Part shown: positions 1 to 7,476 of the stretch, piece after piece | Position numbering within the stretch: position 1 is the first letter of the stretch | How the letters are laid out: every line of letters starts with the position of its first letter | DNA from: a virus | DNA length: 24,763 nucleotides | Direction: 5' to 3' (one strand) | Virus record (IMG/VR): IMGVR_UViG_3300030107_006751 | Span: 1-24,763 of that record | The notes under the pieces: model-generated | What the model was told of the DNA's origin: nothing | What the model saw: the letters and a program-made list of their open reading frames with translations, nothing else | Database searches by the model: none | Made by a program: the position numbers and the translations under genes

Positions 1-1481
1 TGGCCTTGATCTATGTGTTTTTGTCTTTGCGCTGCTTGAATGACTATCTCTTTTTGAGAAATCTCTCCAAAGGTTTTAAACACAGCTTTCTCTTTTTCCG
101 ATAGAAAGTCCAAGTGTTGAACAGATCCACCTTTAACCAGAATAGATTTCCAAGTTGTTTGAGTGTTCTTTTTCTTTTCTTCTAGTAATTGTTCTAGATA
201 TGGATTCTTGTAAGTGAATTTACCTTTAGCTAAGTCTTTAGTAAAATAATTACTATTAAGTGGCTCGATAGAGGGTGAGACTTGGCCCAAAATGAAAGAG
301 CTAGAAGTTGTGGGAGCGATAGCCATCGTAGTCATATTTCTTTTCCCATATCCCTTTAGATGTTCTGGCTCTTCAAATAATACAGCTAATTCTTTTGTAG
401 CTTTGTCGCACTTTTCTGAAATGGTTTGGTGGATTTCAGAATTCAAAAACTTAGCATCCATACTCTCAAAAGAAATCATTTTTGATTGCAAGTAAGAGTG
501 CCAACCCAATACCCCCAAGCCTAAAGCTCTCTGCCTTTTGGCAAAGTTATGAGAAGCTTGCATGAATGGGATATTCTCAGTTTTCTGGATATATTCCTCC
601 ATTACAGCGTCTAAAAAATAAGTCAGGGTTTCTACGGCATCCGTCTCTTTTATCTCGTCCCATTTCAAGAGATTAAGAGATGACAGACAGCAAACAAAAG
701 ACTCATCCTCTGAAGAGTGTAAGAAGATCTCACTACAAAGATTAGAAGCGTGAATTTTAAGACCCTTATCTTTGTAGGCACTGGGGGCATTGGCATTAGC
801 CGTATCTGTGAAAAAGATATAAGGATAGCCCGTTTCAAACCTTTTCTTAACTATACTAGCCCAAATAGATCTTTTCTTCCGATCACCATCAAGCATAGAC
901 CTCATCCACTCGTCAGTAATACAAACGCCAAAGGACATTTCTTGTATTGGATTGCCTTCCTCTCTAATTCTTAAAAACTCATTTATGTCTTTATGCTCTA
1001 CTGGTAGATAAGCGGCAAAAGATCCTCTTCTTACGTTGCTTTGCGAAACAACAGAAGTGACCTTATCAAAAAGCTCCATAAAGTGAATAGGTCCACTTGA
1101 TGTTCCACCAGCAGAAATATCTGCGCCTCTAGATCTCAATCCACCGAAGTAAGCGGATGTGCCCGACCCATGTTTAGTCTGCATACCTACTTCAGCCTGT
1201 TTATCAAGAATAGCATCCATACGATCTTCGATATAGACACCATTGCACGATATAGGGAGACCCCTTTCTCTGCCAAAGTTAGCCCAAATAGGACTCGATA
1301 AAGAATAAAATCCTTTAGAAAGATAATGCTCAAACTTTTCAGCAAACCCTTTTACTTTCAAAAGCTTCTCAGCAGCGACAGCAATGTCATGCCCTCGTTG
1401 CTCTGCTGACTCTCCAGCTTGCAAATAGCCTCTTTTTAAAAAATCTCTGGAGTCCTTGTTAAGCCACTTATATTTTTTCAT
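1..1481 (-). CDS. nrdA: Class I ribonucleotide reductase large (alpha) subunit, C-terminus cut off by the window edge
   Basis: This subunit reduces ribonucleoside diphosphates to deoxyribonucleotides in partnership with NrdB, supplying phage DNA synthesis. The frame is open from an ATG at 1481-1479 to the left edge (about 493 codons). Visible family signatures are SLSSPIW (60-66), PISCNG with the redox Cys at about residue 79, the active-site NLCSE (247-251; radical Cys249, Glu251), the second redox cysteine region VCCLSSLNL (263-271), APTTSSS, and SPSIEPLNSN followed by RQKHIDQGQ. The protein begins almost directly at the catalytic core, so the N-terminal ATP-cone found in E. coli NrdA is absent, which predicts loss of overall activity control by dATP. 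The radical-transfer tyrosines and C-terminal cysteines lie outside the window. The ATG overlaps the nrdB stop by one base (TGATG), indicating translational coupling. No intein is seen. Confidence 0.95.
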   Translation of the reverse strand, partial: MKKYKWLNKDSRDFLKRGYLQAGESAEQRGHDIAVAAEKLLKVKGFAEKFEHYLSKGFYSLSSPIWANFGRERGLPISCNGVYIEDRMDAILDKQAEVGMQTKHGSGTSAYFGGLRSRGADISAGGTSSGPIHFMELFDKVTSVVSQSNVRRGSFAAYLPVEHKDINEFLRIREEGNPIQEMSFGVCITDEWMRSMLDGDRKKRSIWASIVKKRFETGYPYIFFTDTANANAPSAYKDKGLKIHASNLCSEIFLHSSEDESFVCCLSSLNLLKWDEIKETDAVETLTYFLDAVMEEYIQKTENIPFMQASHNFAKRQRALGLGVLGWHSYLQSKMISFESMDAKFLNSEIHQTISEKCDKATKELAVLFEEPEHLKGYGKRNMTTMAIAPTTSSSFILGQVSPSIEPLNSNYFTKDLAKGKFTYKNPYLEQLLEEKKKNTQTTWKSILVKGGSVQHLDFLSEKEKAVFKTFGEISQKEIVIQAAQRQKHIDQG

Positions 1482-2452
1482 CAAAAAAGATCGTCAGCAT
1501 CAAATGTTTGCGAATTTTTAGAATACTCTACGGGACGAGAGTGAAAGAAGTCTGTAGCATTGTTGCCCATCAGTTCTTCTTCGAACCACATTGTATCTTC
1601 CAGAAAGGAAGTGTCAACTTCGAACGCAGAAGAAAACCCGATTTTTTCTAAAGAATCATTGATACGATTTTTGATAAACTCTTTTAAAATATTTGCGTTT
1701 AGACCTGTCTCGTTAAAACCATTTACCATCCAATCAATTATCTTGCTTTCTGCTACGAAAGCAGCTTGCGCCTCATGAGCTATCCTCTCCTCAAGCTCTT
1801 CATCGAAAAGATCTGGGTGCTCGCTTCTAATAGTGTTGATAATCTTGATACCAGCAAGCGCATGAATGTTTTCCTCATTTCTGGTATACTTGACTTGCTG
1901 CCCAGTATCTTTCAACACATTCCTGTAGCGATTAAACCAGTTAACAATGTAGAACTGACTAAACAAAGAGACATTCTCCACAAACAAAGTAAAAAGAATT
2001 AGCGCGTAAACATACTGCTTCTTAGAATCCTTGTAGAACTTATGGGTATACTTCCTCAAATATTTAACACGACCCTCGATGAAATCTAGCTTCAGATTTT
2101 CTTCAAAAACATCCTCTAGCCCCAAAACTTTTAGAAGTCTCTCGTAAGCGTTATTGTGAATCACTTCCACGTTAGCCATAACGTAACCTAAGTCGGTCAA
2201 GCTCGGATGAGGCAAGTTGTCTCCCAACTTACTCCAAAACTTCTTGACAGCGACCTCTATCTGCCCAATCGCAGATAAAGTCCTGATTATCATCTCTCTT
2301 TCATTATCATTGAGGTTCACATTAAAGTCCTGAATATCACTACTAAAGCTAAATTCTTTGTCGGTCCAAAACCCATTGTGCATCGCCTCGATGAACTCCT
2401 GCGCCCACTCGTAATGGTCGGGCTTCCTTGATACTTGCTCTTCAAAAATCAT
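1481..2452 (-). CDS. nrdB: Class I ribonucleotide reductase small (beta) subunit
   Basis: This is the radical-generating dimetal subunit that partners NrdA. The 323-residue protein has the ferritin-like ligand set: Glu66 (QIEVAVK), Glu96 and His99 with the radical Tyr103 (EVIHNNAY), Glu159 (FVEN), and Glu194 with His197 (EENIH). The first ligand is Glu, where E. coli NrdB has Asp84; known subgroups also use Glu. The radical tyrosine is kept, so this is not the tyrosine-less Chlamydia type. The tail ends FDADDLF, an acidic aromatic C-terminus of the kind that binds the alpha subunit. It is the first gene of its unit, with nrdA coupled behind it. The ATG at 2452 has no Shine-Dalgarno sequence: the bases before it read TCTCCTTTAAG. 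Confidence 0.95.
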   Translation of the reverse strand: MIFEEQVSRKPDHYEWAQEFIEAMHNGFWTDKEFSFSSDIQDFNVNLNDNEREMIIRTLSAIGQIEVAVKKFWSKLGDNLPHPSLTDLGYVMANVEVIHNNAYERLLKVLGLEDVFEENLKLDFIEGRVKYLRKYTHKFYKDSKKQYVYALILFTLFVENVSLFSQFYIVNWFNRYRNVLKDTGQQVKYTRNEENIHALAGIKIINTIRSEHPDLFDEELEERIAHEAQAAFVAESKIIDWMVNGFNETGLNANILKEFIKNRINDSLEKIGFSSAFEVDTSFLEDTMWFEEELMGNNATDFFHSRPVEYSKNSQTFDADDLF

Positions 2453-2520
2453 CTTAAAGGAGATTACACTTACAGAGCATTGCCGTCATCGTCAATGGAA
2501 AAATTTATGAAAATTTTGTT

Positions 2521-2549
2521 TTGACATCCTAAAAGCGCGTGATTATAAT
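2521..2549 (+). promoter_or_regulatory. Perfect sigma-70 consensus promoter for the sigma/SSB operon
   Basis: TTGACA lies at 2521-2526 and TATAAT at 2544-2549 with exactly 17 bases between them. The AT-rich stretch at about 2499-2520, with A- and T-tracts, resembles an UP element. Transcription would start near 2556 and run toward the gene at 2698, leaving a leader of about 140 bases. This suggests that host RNA polymerase transcribes the operon, probably early in infection. Confidence 0.85.
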
Positions 2550-2550
2550 T

Positions 2551-2563
2551 ACCGTGAAACGGT
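2551..2563. promoter_or_regulatory. Palindrome at the predicted transcription start (possible operator)
   Basis: ACCGT-GAA-ACGGT is a perfect 5-bp inverted repeat with a 3-base centre. It sits over the expected start site of the promoter at 2521-2549. It could be a repressor site or a small 5' hairpin in the RNA. No binding protein can be named. Confidence 0.4.
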
Positions 2564-2592
2564 TCTAAGACGTTTCTTCTTCTTTTACGATT

Positions 2593-2624
2593 TAGTAAGG
2601 TAATACGTTATCGCTTACTATTAC
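2593..2624 (+). repeat. Interleaved inverted repeats in the leader of the sigma-factor gene
   Basis: TAGTAAG (2593-2599) pairs with CTTACTA (2614-2620), and GTAATA (2600-2605) pairs with TATTAC (2619-2624). The order is arm 1, arm 2, arm 1', arm 2', with the last two arms overlapping by two bases. The stems are therefore either alternatives or, if trimmed, an H-type pseudoknot. Being in a leader of about 140 bases suggests a regulatory role, but the stems are short and AT-rich and no known riboswitch is recognised. The rest of 2453-2697 is AT-rich, with a TATAAATA at 2629-2636 and no gene. Confidence 0.4.
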
Positions 2625-2697
2625 GTTTTATAAATATATTATAAAATAATGTATTTTTTTGTTGAAAAACCAAAATTCGTTTTTATGATGAGTTTCA

Positions 2698-3270
2698 GTG
2701 CAAAGCGATCTCACATTAATTGACAAAATAAAAAGCGAGAACGACGATCAGAGCTTGATAGAATTAATAGATAGACACTCTGGGATTTACCATACAATGG
2801 TTAACCAATATTTATCGTCACCACGATACAGCATCGACAAAAGACAGGCTGTAAAAGAAAAAGATTACGTAATCTACAATTCTGCGGTTAGCTTTGACCC
2901 AAACAGGAAAACAAAGTTTTCGACATATTTAGCAAATCAAGCTAAATGGAAATGTCTCAACATTCTTAACAAGAAGAAACGCGAGAATGAATATTCCATA
3001 GAGGAAATGTCTTTTAGTCAAGAACCCTCTGATGACTCGTTTATAAAGCAAATAAACAAAGAAGAGGCTTTTTCTTTGTTCCAAACTATTTTAAATAAAG
3101 AAAAAGATCTTAGGATTAAAAAGATAATTGACTTAAGGTATAACGTGGACAACAATAAACTCACCCCTTGGAGAAAAATTTCAGAATCTCTTGACATGAG
3201 TATCCAAGGATGTATAAACATCCACAATCGGTTTATTAACAAAGTAAAAAAAGAACTTAATTATGTTTAA
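2698..3270 (+). CDS. Phage-encoded RNA polymerase sigma-like factor
   Basis: This 190-residue protein looks like a small sigma-70-family factor that would redirect host RNA polymerase to phage promoters. The segment around residues 56-84, with the motif SFDPNRKTKFSTYLANQAKW, matches sigma region 2.3/2.4 (compare FDP..G.KFSTYA in bacterial factors). A variable lysine-rich linker follows. Residues 135-187 form a region-4-like helix-turn-helix (RIKKIIDLRYN, then PWRKISESLDMSIQG). Sigma regions 1 and 3 are missing. Size is close to T4 gp55, but gp55 lacks a full region 4. GTG is the only reasonable start because an in-frame TGA lies at 2689-2691; no good Shine-Dalgarno is present. It is first in the operon and overlaps the SSB gene by 8 bases. 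Promoter specificity cannot be read from the sequence. Confidence 0.72.
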   Translation: MQSDLTLIDKIKSENDDQSLIELIDRHSGIYHTMVNQYLSSPRYSIDKRQAVKEKDYVIYNSAVSFDPNRKTKFSTYLANQAKWKCLNILNKKKRENEYSIEEMSFSQEPSDDSFIKQINKEEAFSLFQTILNKEKDLRIKKIIDLRYNVDNNKLTPWRKISESLDMSIQGCINIHNRFINKVKKELNYV

Positions 3271-3619
3271 TTCAGTAACAGCAGCAGCGTATCTCGTAAA
3301 AGATCCAGAAGTAAGGAACACTAAGTCTGGTTCTAAAGTAGTTAATCTTAGAGCTGGTATCTCATCGGCAAACGCAAAAACAAAATGTTTTGTAGATATC
3401 GAGTTTTGGGACAAGACCGCTGAGATTGCGGAAAAGTATCTTACTAAAGGTCGTGAGTTTATGGTGCAAGGAGAACTTTGCATGTCTTCTTGGGAAAAAG
3501 ACGGGAAAAATTTTAGTAAGTATTTTATCAGAGGCAAAGATCTTCAGTTCTTGAGTTCTAAGAAGAAAGAGGATTCTGGTAGCGAGAGTCAAGAGGATGA
3601 TATTGAAGTGCCCTTTTAA
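3263..3619 (+). CDS. ssb: Single-stranded DNA-binding protein
   Basis: SSB coats single-stranded DNA during phage replication and recombination. The 118-residue protein has a bacterial-type OB fold: a start like FNSVTAAAYLVKDPEVR, a strand with FVDIEFWDK (43-51), AEKYLTKGREFMVQGEL (57-72), and an aromatic basic strand ending in YFIRGKDLQFL. A short, Ser/Gln/acid-rich tail closes with DDIEVPF, the conserved acidic tip by which SSB recruits partner proteins. It starts inside the end of the sigma-like gene (8-base overlap) and its TAA overlaps the next ATG by one base (TAATG), so the three genes are probably translationally coupled. Confidence 0.9.
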   Translation: MFNSVTAAAYLVKDPEVRNTKSGSKVVNLRAGISSANAKTKCFVDIEFWDKTAEIAEKYLTKGREFMVQGELCMSSWEKDGKNFSKYFIRGKDLQFLSSKKKEDSGSESQEDDIEVPF

Positions 3620-4704
3620 TGAAATTACTTCTAGAGGCTCCTATAAATAGGTTAAGCTTTGGTAATGTTTCATATAACTTTATCAGAGAGCTAAAAAAGC
3701 TAGATGTAGATCTAGGAATATTTCCTATTGGTGATCTAAATCAGCTAGATCTATCTGCTTTTGATCCTGAAGAGGACACTAAGCAATACATTGAGGACTG
3801 TATAAATAAAAGATGGGACTATCTAGACCCTTTGGTGCCCTCTCTAAAATTATGGCACCTTAACGGTAGCGATAATAGAAAAAACCCATCTCAATACCTT
3901 TATACTTTCTATGAGTGTAATCAACCTACACAGATAGAAAAACAAATAGCTCTTGTCCAAGACAAAGTTATCTTTAGTTCAAAATACGCAGCAGATCATT
4001 TTAGAGAGGCTGGGGTAGAACTAGCCATGAATATACCTCTTGGTTTTGATAAGGACTTCTTTAGGACAGAAAAGACATATCTAAAAGATACAATCCATTT
4101 TGGGTTGATGGGTAAGTTTGAAAATAGAAAGCACACTCAAAAAATCATCAAAGCTTGGTTAAAAAAATATGGTAACAACAATAAGTATCAGCTTACCTGT
4201 TGTGTAAATAATCCATTTTTTAATGAGCAACAAATGACAGGCTTAATAGCTGACACTTTGCAAGGTAACCATTACAATAACATAAATTTTTTGCCGATGT
4301 TAGAAAAGAATGCAGAAGTAAATGAGTTGCTTAATTCTATAGATATCGACTTGACTGGACTGTCTGGGGGTGAAGGCTGGAATCTTCCTGCTTTCAACGC
4401 TACCTGTCTTGGTAAATGGAGTGTAGTTTTAGATGCGACATCTCACAAAGATTGGGCTAACAATAATAATTCTATATTAATACAACCATCTGGTGAGATT
4501 CCTGTGCAAGATGGTGTTTTCTTCTCTGCTGACTCAACCTTTAATCGAGGGACTTTCTATACTTGGAAAGAGGATGAGGCTATTTCAGCTATGGAAAAAG
4601 CTGAACAAAAAGCAGGACAACTTAACACAGAGGGTCAAAAGTTGGCAGAAGAAATGACATACTCTAAAACTGTAGAGCAAATTTTAGCTGTAATTAACGC
4701 ATAA
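3619..4704 (+). CDS. GT-B glycosyltransferase (GT4-like)
   Basis: This is probably a nucleotide-sugar-dependent glycosyltransferase of 361 residues. The N-terminal half (1-150) carries acceptor-domain-like segments, including KLWHLNGSD and VIFSSKYAADHFREAGV. The C-terminal donor domain begins at FGLMGKFENRKHTQKIIKAW (161-180) and includes GLSGGEGWNLPAF (247-259), equivalent to the EGFGLP motif. In canonical GT4 enzymes the EX7E pair follows; here the first Glu is Glu252, but the eighth position after it is Asn260, so the second Glu is missing. The enzyme may glycosylate DNA, virion proteins or host surface polysaccharide; the sequence does not decide. No signal peptide or membrane segment is seen. 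It sits between SSB and a small heat shock protein, joined to SSB by TAATG. Confidence 0.75.
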   Translation: MKLLLEAPINRLSFGNVSYNFIRELKKLDVDLGIFPIGDLNQLDLSAFDPEEDTKQYIEDCINKRWDYLDPLVPSLKLWHLNGSDNRKNPSQYLYTFYECNQPTQIEKQIALVQDKVIFSSKYAADHFREAGVELAMNIPLGFDKDFFRTEKTYLKDTIHFGLMGKFENRKHTQKIIKAWLKKYGNNNKYQLTCCVNNPFFNEQQMTGLIADTLQGNHYNNINFLPMLEKNAEVNELLNSIDIDLTGLSGGEGWNLPAFNATCLGKWSVVLDATSHKDWANNNNSILIQPSGEIPVQDGVFFSADSTFNRGTFYTWKEDEAISAMEKAEQKAGQLNTEGQKLAEEMTYSKTVEQILAVINA

Positions 4705-4720
4705 AATTATGGCATAAATA

Positions 4721-5050
4721 ATGTTAAGTATTAGTATGAACTTAATTGAATCATTTTTTAATACAACAGATCACATGAAAACAGAACATCCAGTCATTGA
4801 CGCAGGAGACGTTTACAAAATGGAGCTAGAGTTAGCTGGTTTTGGCAAAGAAGATGTTAAGATAAAAGTTCTTGATGATATTCTATATGTTAATGCTAAA
4901 AACGAGGACAGATCACAGAAGTTTAGGTTGCGTTTGAATAATAGTGTTTCAGACAAACACATTGATGCAGTTCTTAAAAATGGCTTGCTTAAACTGACGC
5001 TGCCTAAAAGAGCTGTAGCTGAAAGCACTGAGATAGAAATAAAAACATAA
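4721..5050 (+). CDS. Small heat shock protein (Hsp20 / alpha-crystallin family)
   Basis: This ATP-independent holdase chaperone keeps unfolded proteins soluble. The 109-residue protein is mostly an alpha-crystallin domain (about 27-98): VYKMELELAGFGKEDVKIKV near the start and the family signature GLLKLTLPKR near the end. The N-terminal arm is very short, ending in ESFFNTTDHM. T4-like cyanophages are known to carry hsp20 genes. A second Met (position 6, at 4736) is an equally good start; neither has a Shine-Dalgarno. The gene follows the glycosyltransferase by 16 bases, which contain a two-codon ATG-GCA-TAA at 4709-4717. Its TAA overlaps the next ATG (TAATG). It could aid folding of virion proteins or protect host proteins. 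Confidence 0.88.
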   Translation: MLSISMNLIESFFNTTDHMKTEHPVIDAGDVYKMELELAGFGKEDVKIKVLDDILYVNAKNEDRSQKFRLRLNNSVSDKHIDAVLKNGLLKLTLPKRAVAESTEIEIKT

Positions 5051-5436
5051 TGCCTATTTACGTATATAAACATCCAGAGCGTAAAGAGTATAAAGAAATC
5101 ATTCAAGGTATGAATGATAAACATGTCTATTCAGAGGATGGCGTTGAGTGGAAGAGGGTGTTTCTTTCACCCAACGCCTCCATTGATAGTTCCGTAGATC
5201 CTTTTAACAAACAGCAATACATTGATGCCACATATAATAAAAAAGGAACTGTGGGTGATATGATGGATTTATCAGCTGAACTTAGCCACAAAAGAGCAGA
5301 GAAAGCTGGTGGGCTAGATCCTGTAAAAGAAAAGTTTTATAATAACTATTCTAAAGAGCGCAAAGGGGCAGAACACCCAAACAGGGTTAAAGAGCGCGGC
5401 TATGAAAGTAAGAATGTTAAGATAGAGTATGACTAA
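5050..5436 (+). CDS. FmdB-like phage protein without zinc-binding cysteines
   Basis: The 128-residue protein begins MPIYVYKHPERKEYKEIIQ, which resembles the start of FmdB-family regulatory zinc-ribbon proteins (MPIYEYxCxxCG...). It has no cysteine at all, so it cannot form the zinc ribbon. The rest (VEWKRVFLSPNASID, then a charged segment GGLDPVKEKFYNNYSKERKG) is of unknown function. It is the last gene of the plus-strand operon, coupled to the heat shock gene by TAATG. Its stop codon overlaps the stop of the opposing gene at 5433. Function unknown; the FmdB relation is judged from the N-terminus only. Confidence 0.6.
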   Translation: MPIYVYKHPERKEYKEIIQGMNDKHVYSEDGVEWKRVFLSPNASIDSSVDPFNKQQYIDATYNKKGTVGDMMDLSAELSHKRAEKAGGLDPVKEKFYNNYSKERKGAEHPNRVKERGYESKNVKIEYD

Positions 5437-6524
5437 TAAGCTGACCCGCTTATTTTCAAACCTTCTTTCTCTGTAACCTTAAAGCTAAACTGGGCATCGA
5501 ATGTCATAAAATCGTTAACAGGTATACCATAGTTATAACTGTTAAGTTTAGCGTTTTCGACTTTATAGATTAAATCTTTATGATTACTTGTTGATTGGAA
5601 TTTAACTTGAAAGTTATAATTTTTATCGCTATCTAATACTCCAGTCATTATACCGCTATCTAGTCCTGAAACTAAAGATGACACATTGAATGTCCCATTT
5701 GCTGGTAGTTGAGCTTTTCTTCCATAAGCAAAATTGTTACCTAATCCATAATTAGATACTCTAGGTAAATCTACTGACATATCTAGAGATTGGATAAAAT
5801 GAACTCCGTCTAGATTTTGGCCACCTACTTCTAAGTTTTCTAAAGTCACAGCTCCACCAGTTCCAAGTGGATCAACTAGTAAAACTTCTCTTGGGTTTGT
5901 AATATCTGGATTTATTTTAAACAAAGACCTACCAATGTTATTAGTGTTGCCACTAGCTAAATTTATTGATGGAAGAGTCATAGATGTCCCAGTAAGTTTT
6001 TCTGATACAACATTAGAACAAATAAAATTATTTGATACGACTGGCATCGCTCCAACTGAATAGTTCAAGCCATAAGTTGTGGGGAAACAGTTACCAAAAG
6101 CTATACAATCTAAACCAGATAGATTCATTAAGCTATCGTCGAATGTCATCTTATCAAAAACATCATTCCCTTGAACTGGGTCTACTATTACATAGAAATT
6201 AGTATCAGATTCTGAACTGCCAGAAAAAAAGTTTTTAAAGTTGGTAACAGCTAAAGCATTAACAAAATTGCTATTAGCTTCATTAGATGCGGAGACTTCT
6301 GGTATGTATGAGAAACTTAATTCTACATCTGGCTGGAAGAAAAATTCTCTAGATACTAAGTCTTGACTACCGACTTGTTTTAAGTCTTGTCTAGGCAGCT
6401 GTATAGAGTAATTGAAATCTTGAACAGTTTTGTATACTTTACAGTCAAGATTAGAAGTAGAAAAAGCTTGTCCGTCTTGGACTAGCACAGCTACATTATT
6501 ACTATTTATTATGTTTCCAGCCAT
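5433..6524 (-). CDS. Tail-tube-like minor tail protein (paralogue 2)
   Basis: This 363-residue structural protein shares the layout of the major tail tube protein at 19436-20563. Near the N-terminus, DFNYSIQLPRQDLKQVG matches NFSYTINRQDINQFG of the tube. At 144-172, GNCFPTTYGLNYSVGAMP matches GNCYLSDYSVDLSVGSIP. Later, FIQSLDMSVDLPRVSNYGLG matches VQSVSLSVPLSRSPLQRLG. The likely role is a tube-fold component at the distal tail end or a decorated tube subunit. It is last in the tail unit, one base after the gpM-like gene. The stop TAG lies over the stop codon of the convergent gene ending at 5436. Confidence 0.65.
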   Translation of the reverse strand: MAGNIINSNNVAVLVQDGQAFSTSNLDCKVYKTVQDFNYSIQLPRQDLKQVGSQDLVSREFFFQPDVELSFSYIPEVSASNEANSNFVNALAVTNFKNFFSGSSESDTNFYVIVDPVQGNDVFDKMTFDDSLMNLSGLDCIAFGNCFPTTYGLNYSVGAMPVVSNNFICSNVVSEKLTGTSMTLPSINLASGNTNNIGRSLFKINPDITNPREVLLVDPLGTGGAVTLENLEVGGQNLDGVHFIQSLDMSVDLPRVSNYGLGNNFAYGRKAQLPANGTFNVSSLVSGLDSGIMTGVLDSDKNYNFQVKFQSTSNHKDLIYKVENAKLNSYNYGIPVNDFMTFDAQFSFKVTEKEGLKISGSAY

Positions 6525-6525
6525 T

Positions 6526-7476
6526 TTATGTTCCTGTTGGGATTACACCAAGTGGGTCTTCTACAAGATCCACTGTTAAGTTGTTAGAATTAAATGCTAC
6601 CCAAGTATGAGTCCAAGTGGGCGCATAATAAACTTTAGGTCTATTGTAAACTGAAGGTATTTGGTGTTCAAATCTTCTATAGCCGCCCTTTCTCTCTAAG
6701 AAATGGATCATAGATTTTAATTGATGATCACTAATGTTAGAGAATGTATAACTCATATCAAAGGTAGAAATATTATCGTTAGTCTTTAACCTTTGTCTAA
6801 ATGAGTTTTTATAATTTTGTATGTCAGCTTTTATATCAACATTGTTACTAGTGCCGATATCAGGCTCAAAGAAAAACTTTTGACTCCAAGCAGTTGACGC
6901 TCCAGTAGGACTATTAGATTCATTTGATGAGTGATCACCAGAACAATAATAAAAATTGTCTAGCTTGTTTTGATTCACGCCACTAAATACAACATCATAC
7001 TTTTTATAAGATGTAGAAGGAGTCCAACCCTGAAAGGATACATTAGAAAAATTACCACCAGACCAATTTAGTAAAGTAGGAGCGCCATCCACGGCTATAC
7101 TTACTCCTACTTCTAGATGCTGGTTGTTAATAAAATTAACGGCATAATTATTACAGAAACCAGATAAAGTTTTGTAGGTTCTTGTGTCTGGAATAAATTC
7201 TATCTGTTTGTTACCAGATTGATTTTCTAAAAATGCTACTAGCTTTCTTGCGTTTGTTTCATTTACATCATACCTAACATTAAACTCTGCTGTCAAACTA
7301 TTGACTGACAATGGTATTGAATTGAAATAAAAATCATCTGTTACATAAGCGTTCGCCTCAGAGGAAAAACGAGCCTCAGATCCATACACTGGAGTCAAAG
7401 ACAGATCATTTAATTCGCTTGGAACTGTTACTCCTGAGATATTTAAATCTCTATTATAAAATAAACTCTCGCTCAT
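6526..7476 (-). CDS. Minor tail protein with two gpM-like domains and an inserted carbohydrate-binding-like module
   Basis: The 316-residue protein has an internal duplication. Residues 62-130 (AEFNVRYDVNETNARKLVAF) and 237-310 (FDMSYTFSNISDHQLKSMIHF) share the pattern of an antiparallel strand, a helix ending in FLE, then an aromatic strand pair, typical of lambda gpM / phage minor tail proteins. Between them, at 150-206, is a module with WTPSTSYKKYDVVF, NFYYCSGDHSSN, PTGASTAWSQ and FFFEPDIG. Its spaced W, Y and W residues resemble CBM5/12-type chitin-binding modules. It probably sits at the tail tip below the tube, and the insert could touch host polysaccharide. Its ATG overlaps the upstream stop (TAATG). 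The family assignment is by pattern and is moderate. Confidence 0.6.
   Translation of the reverse strand: MSESLFYNRDLNISGVTVPSELNDLSLTPVYGSEARFSSEANAYVTDDFYFNSIPLSVNSLTAEFNVRYDVNETNARKLVAFLENQSGNKQIEFIPDTRTYKTLSGFCNNYAVNFINNQHLEVGVSIAVDGAPTLLNWSGGNFSNVSFQGWTPSTSYKKYDVVFSGVNQNKLDNFYYCSGDHSSNESNSPTGASTAWSQKFFFEPDIGTSNNVDIKADIQNYKNSFRQRLKTNDNISTFDMSYTFSNISDHQLKSMIHFLERKGGYRRFEHQIPSVYNRPKVYYAPTWTHTWVAFNSNNLTVDLVEDPLGVIPTGT

Noticed and set aside
292-974. Short plus-strand frames opposite nrdA
   Set aside because: The minus strand carries a full-length conserved nrdA here; the plus frames are shadows.
2465-2495. TTGACG-like element on the minus strand upstream of nrdB
   Set aside because: At 17 bases spacing the -10 would be TAAGTG, a poor match; the alternative TATAAT at 2643-2638 has only a weak -35. 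No confident nrdB promoter.
3652-3808. TATAAATA copies at 3652 and 3801
   Set aside because: They lie inside the glycosyltransferase gene, and the octamer is expected several times by chance in sequence this AT-rich.
4709-4717. Two-codon ATG-GCA-TAA between glycosyltransferase and heat shock genes
   Set aside because: Too short to call; may be a chance minimal frame.
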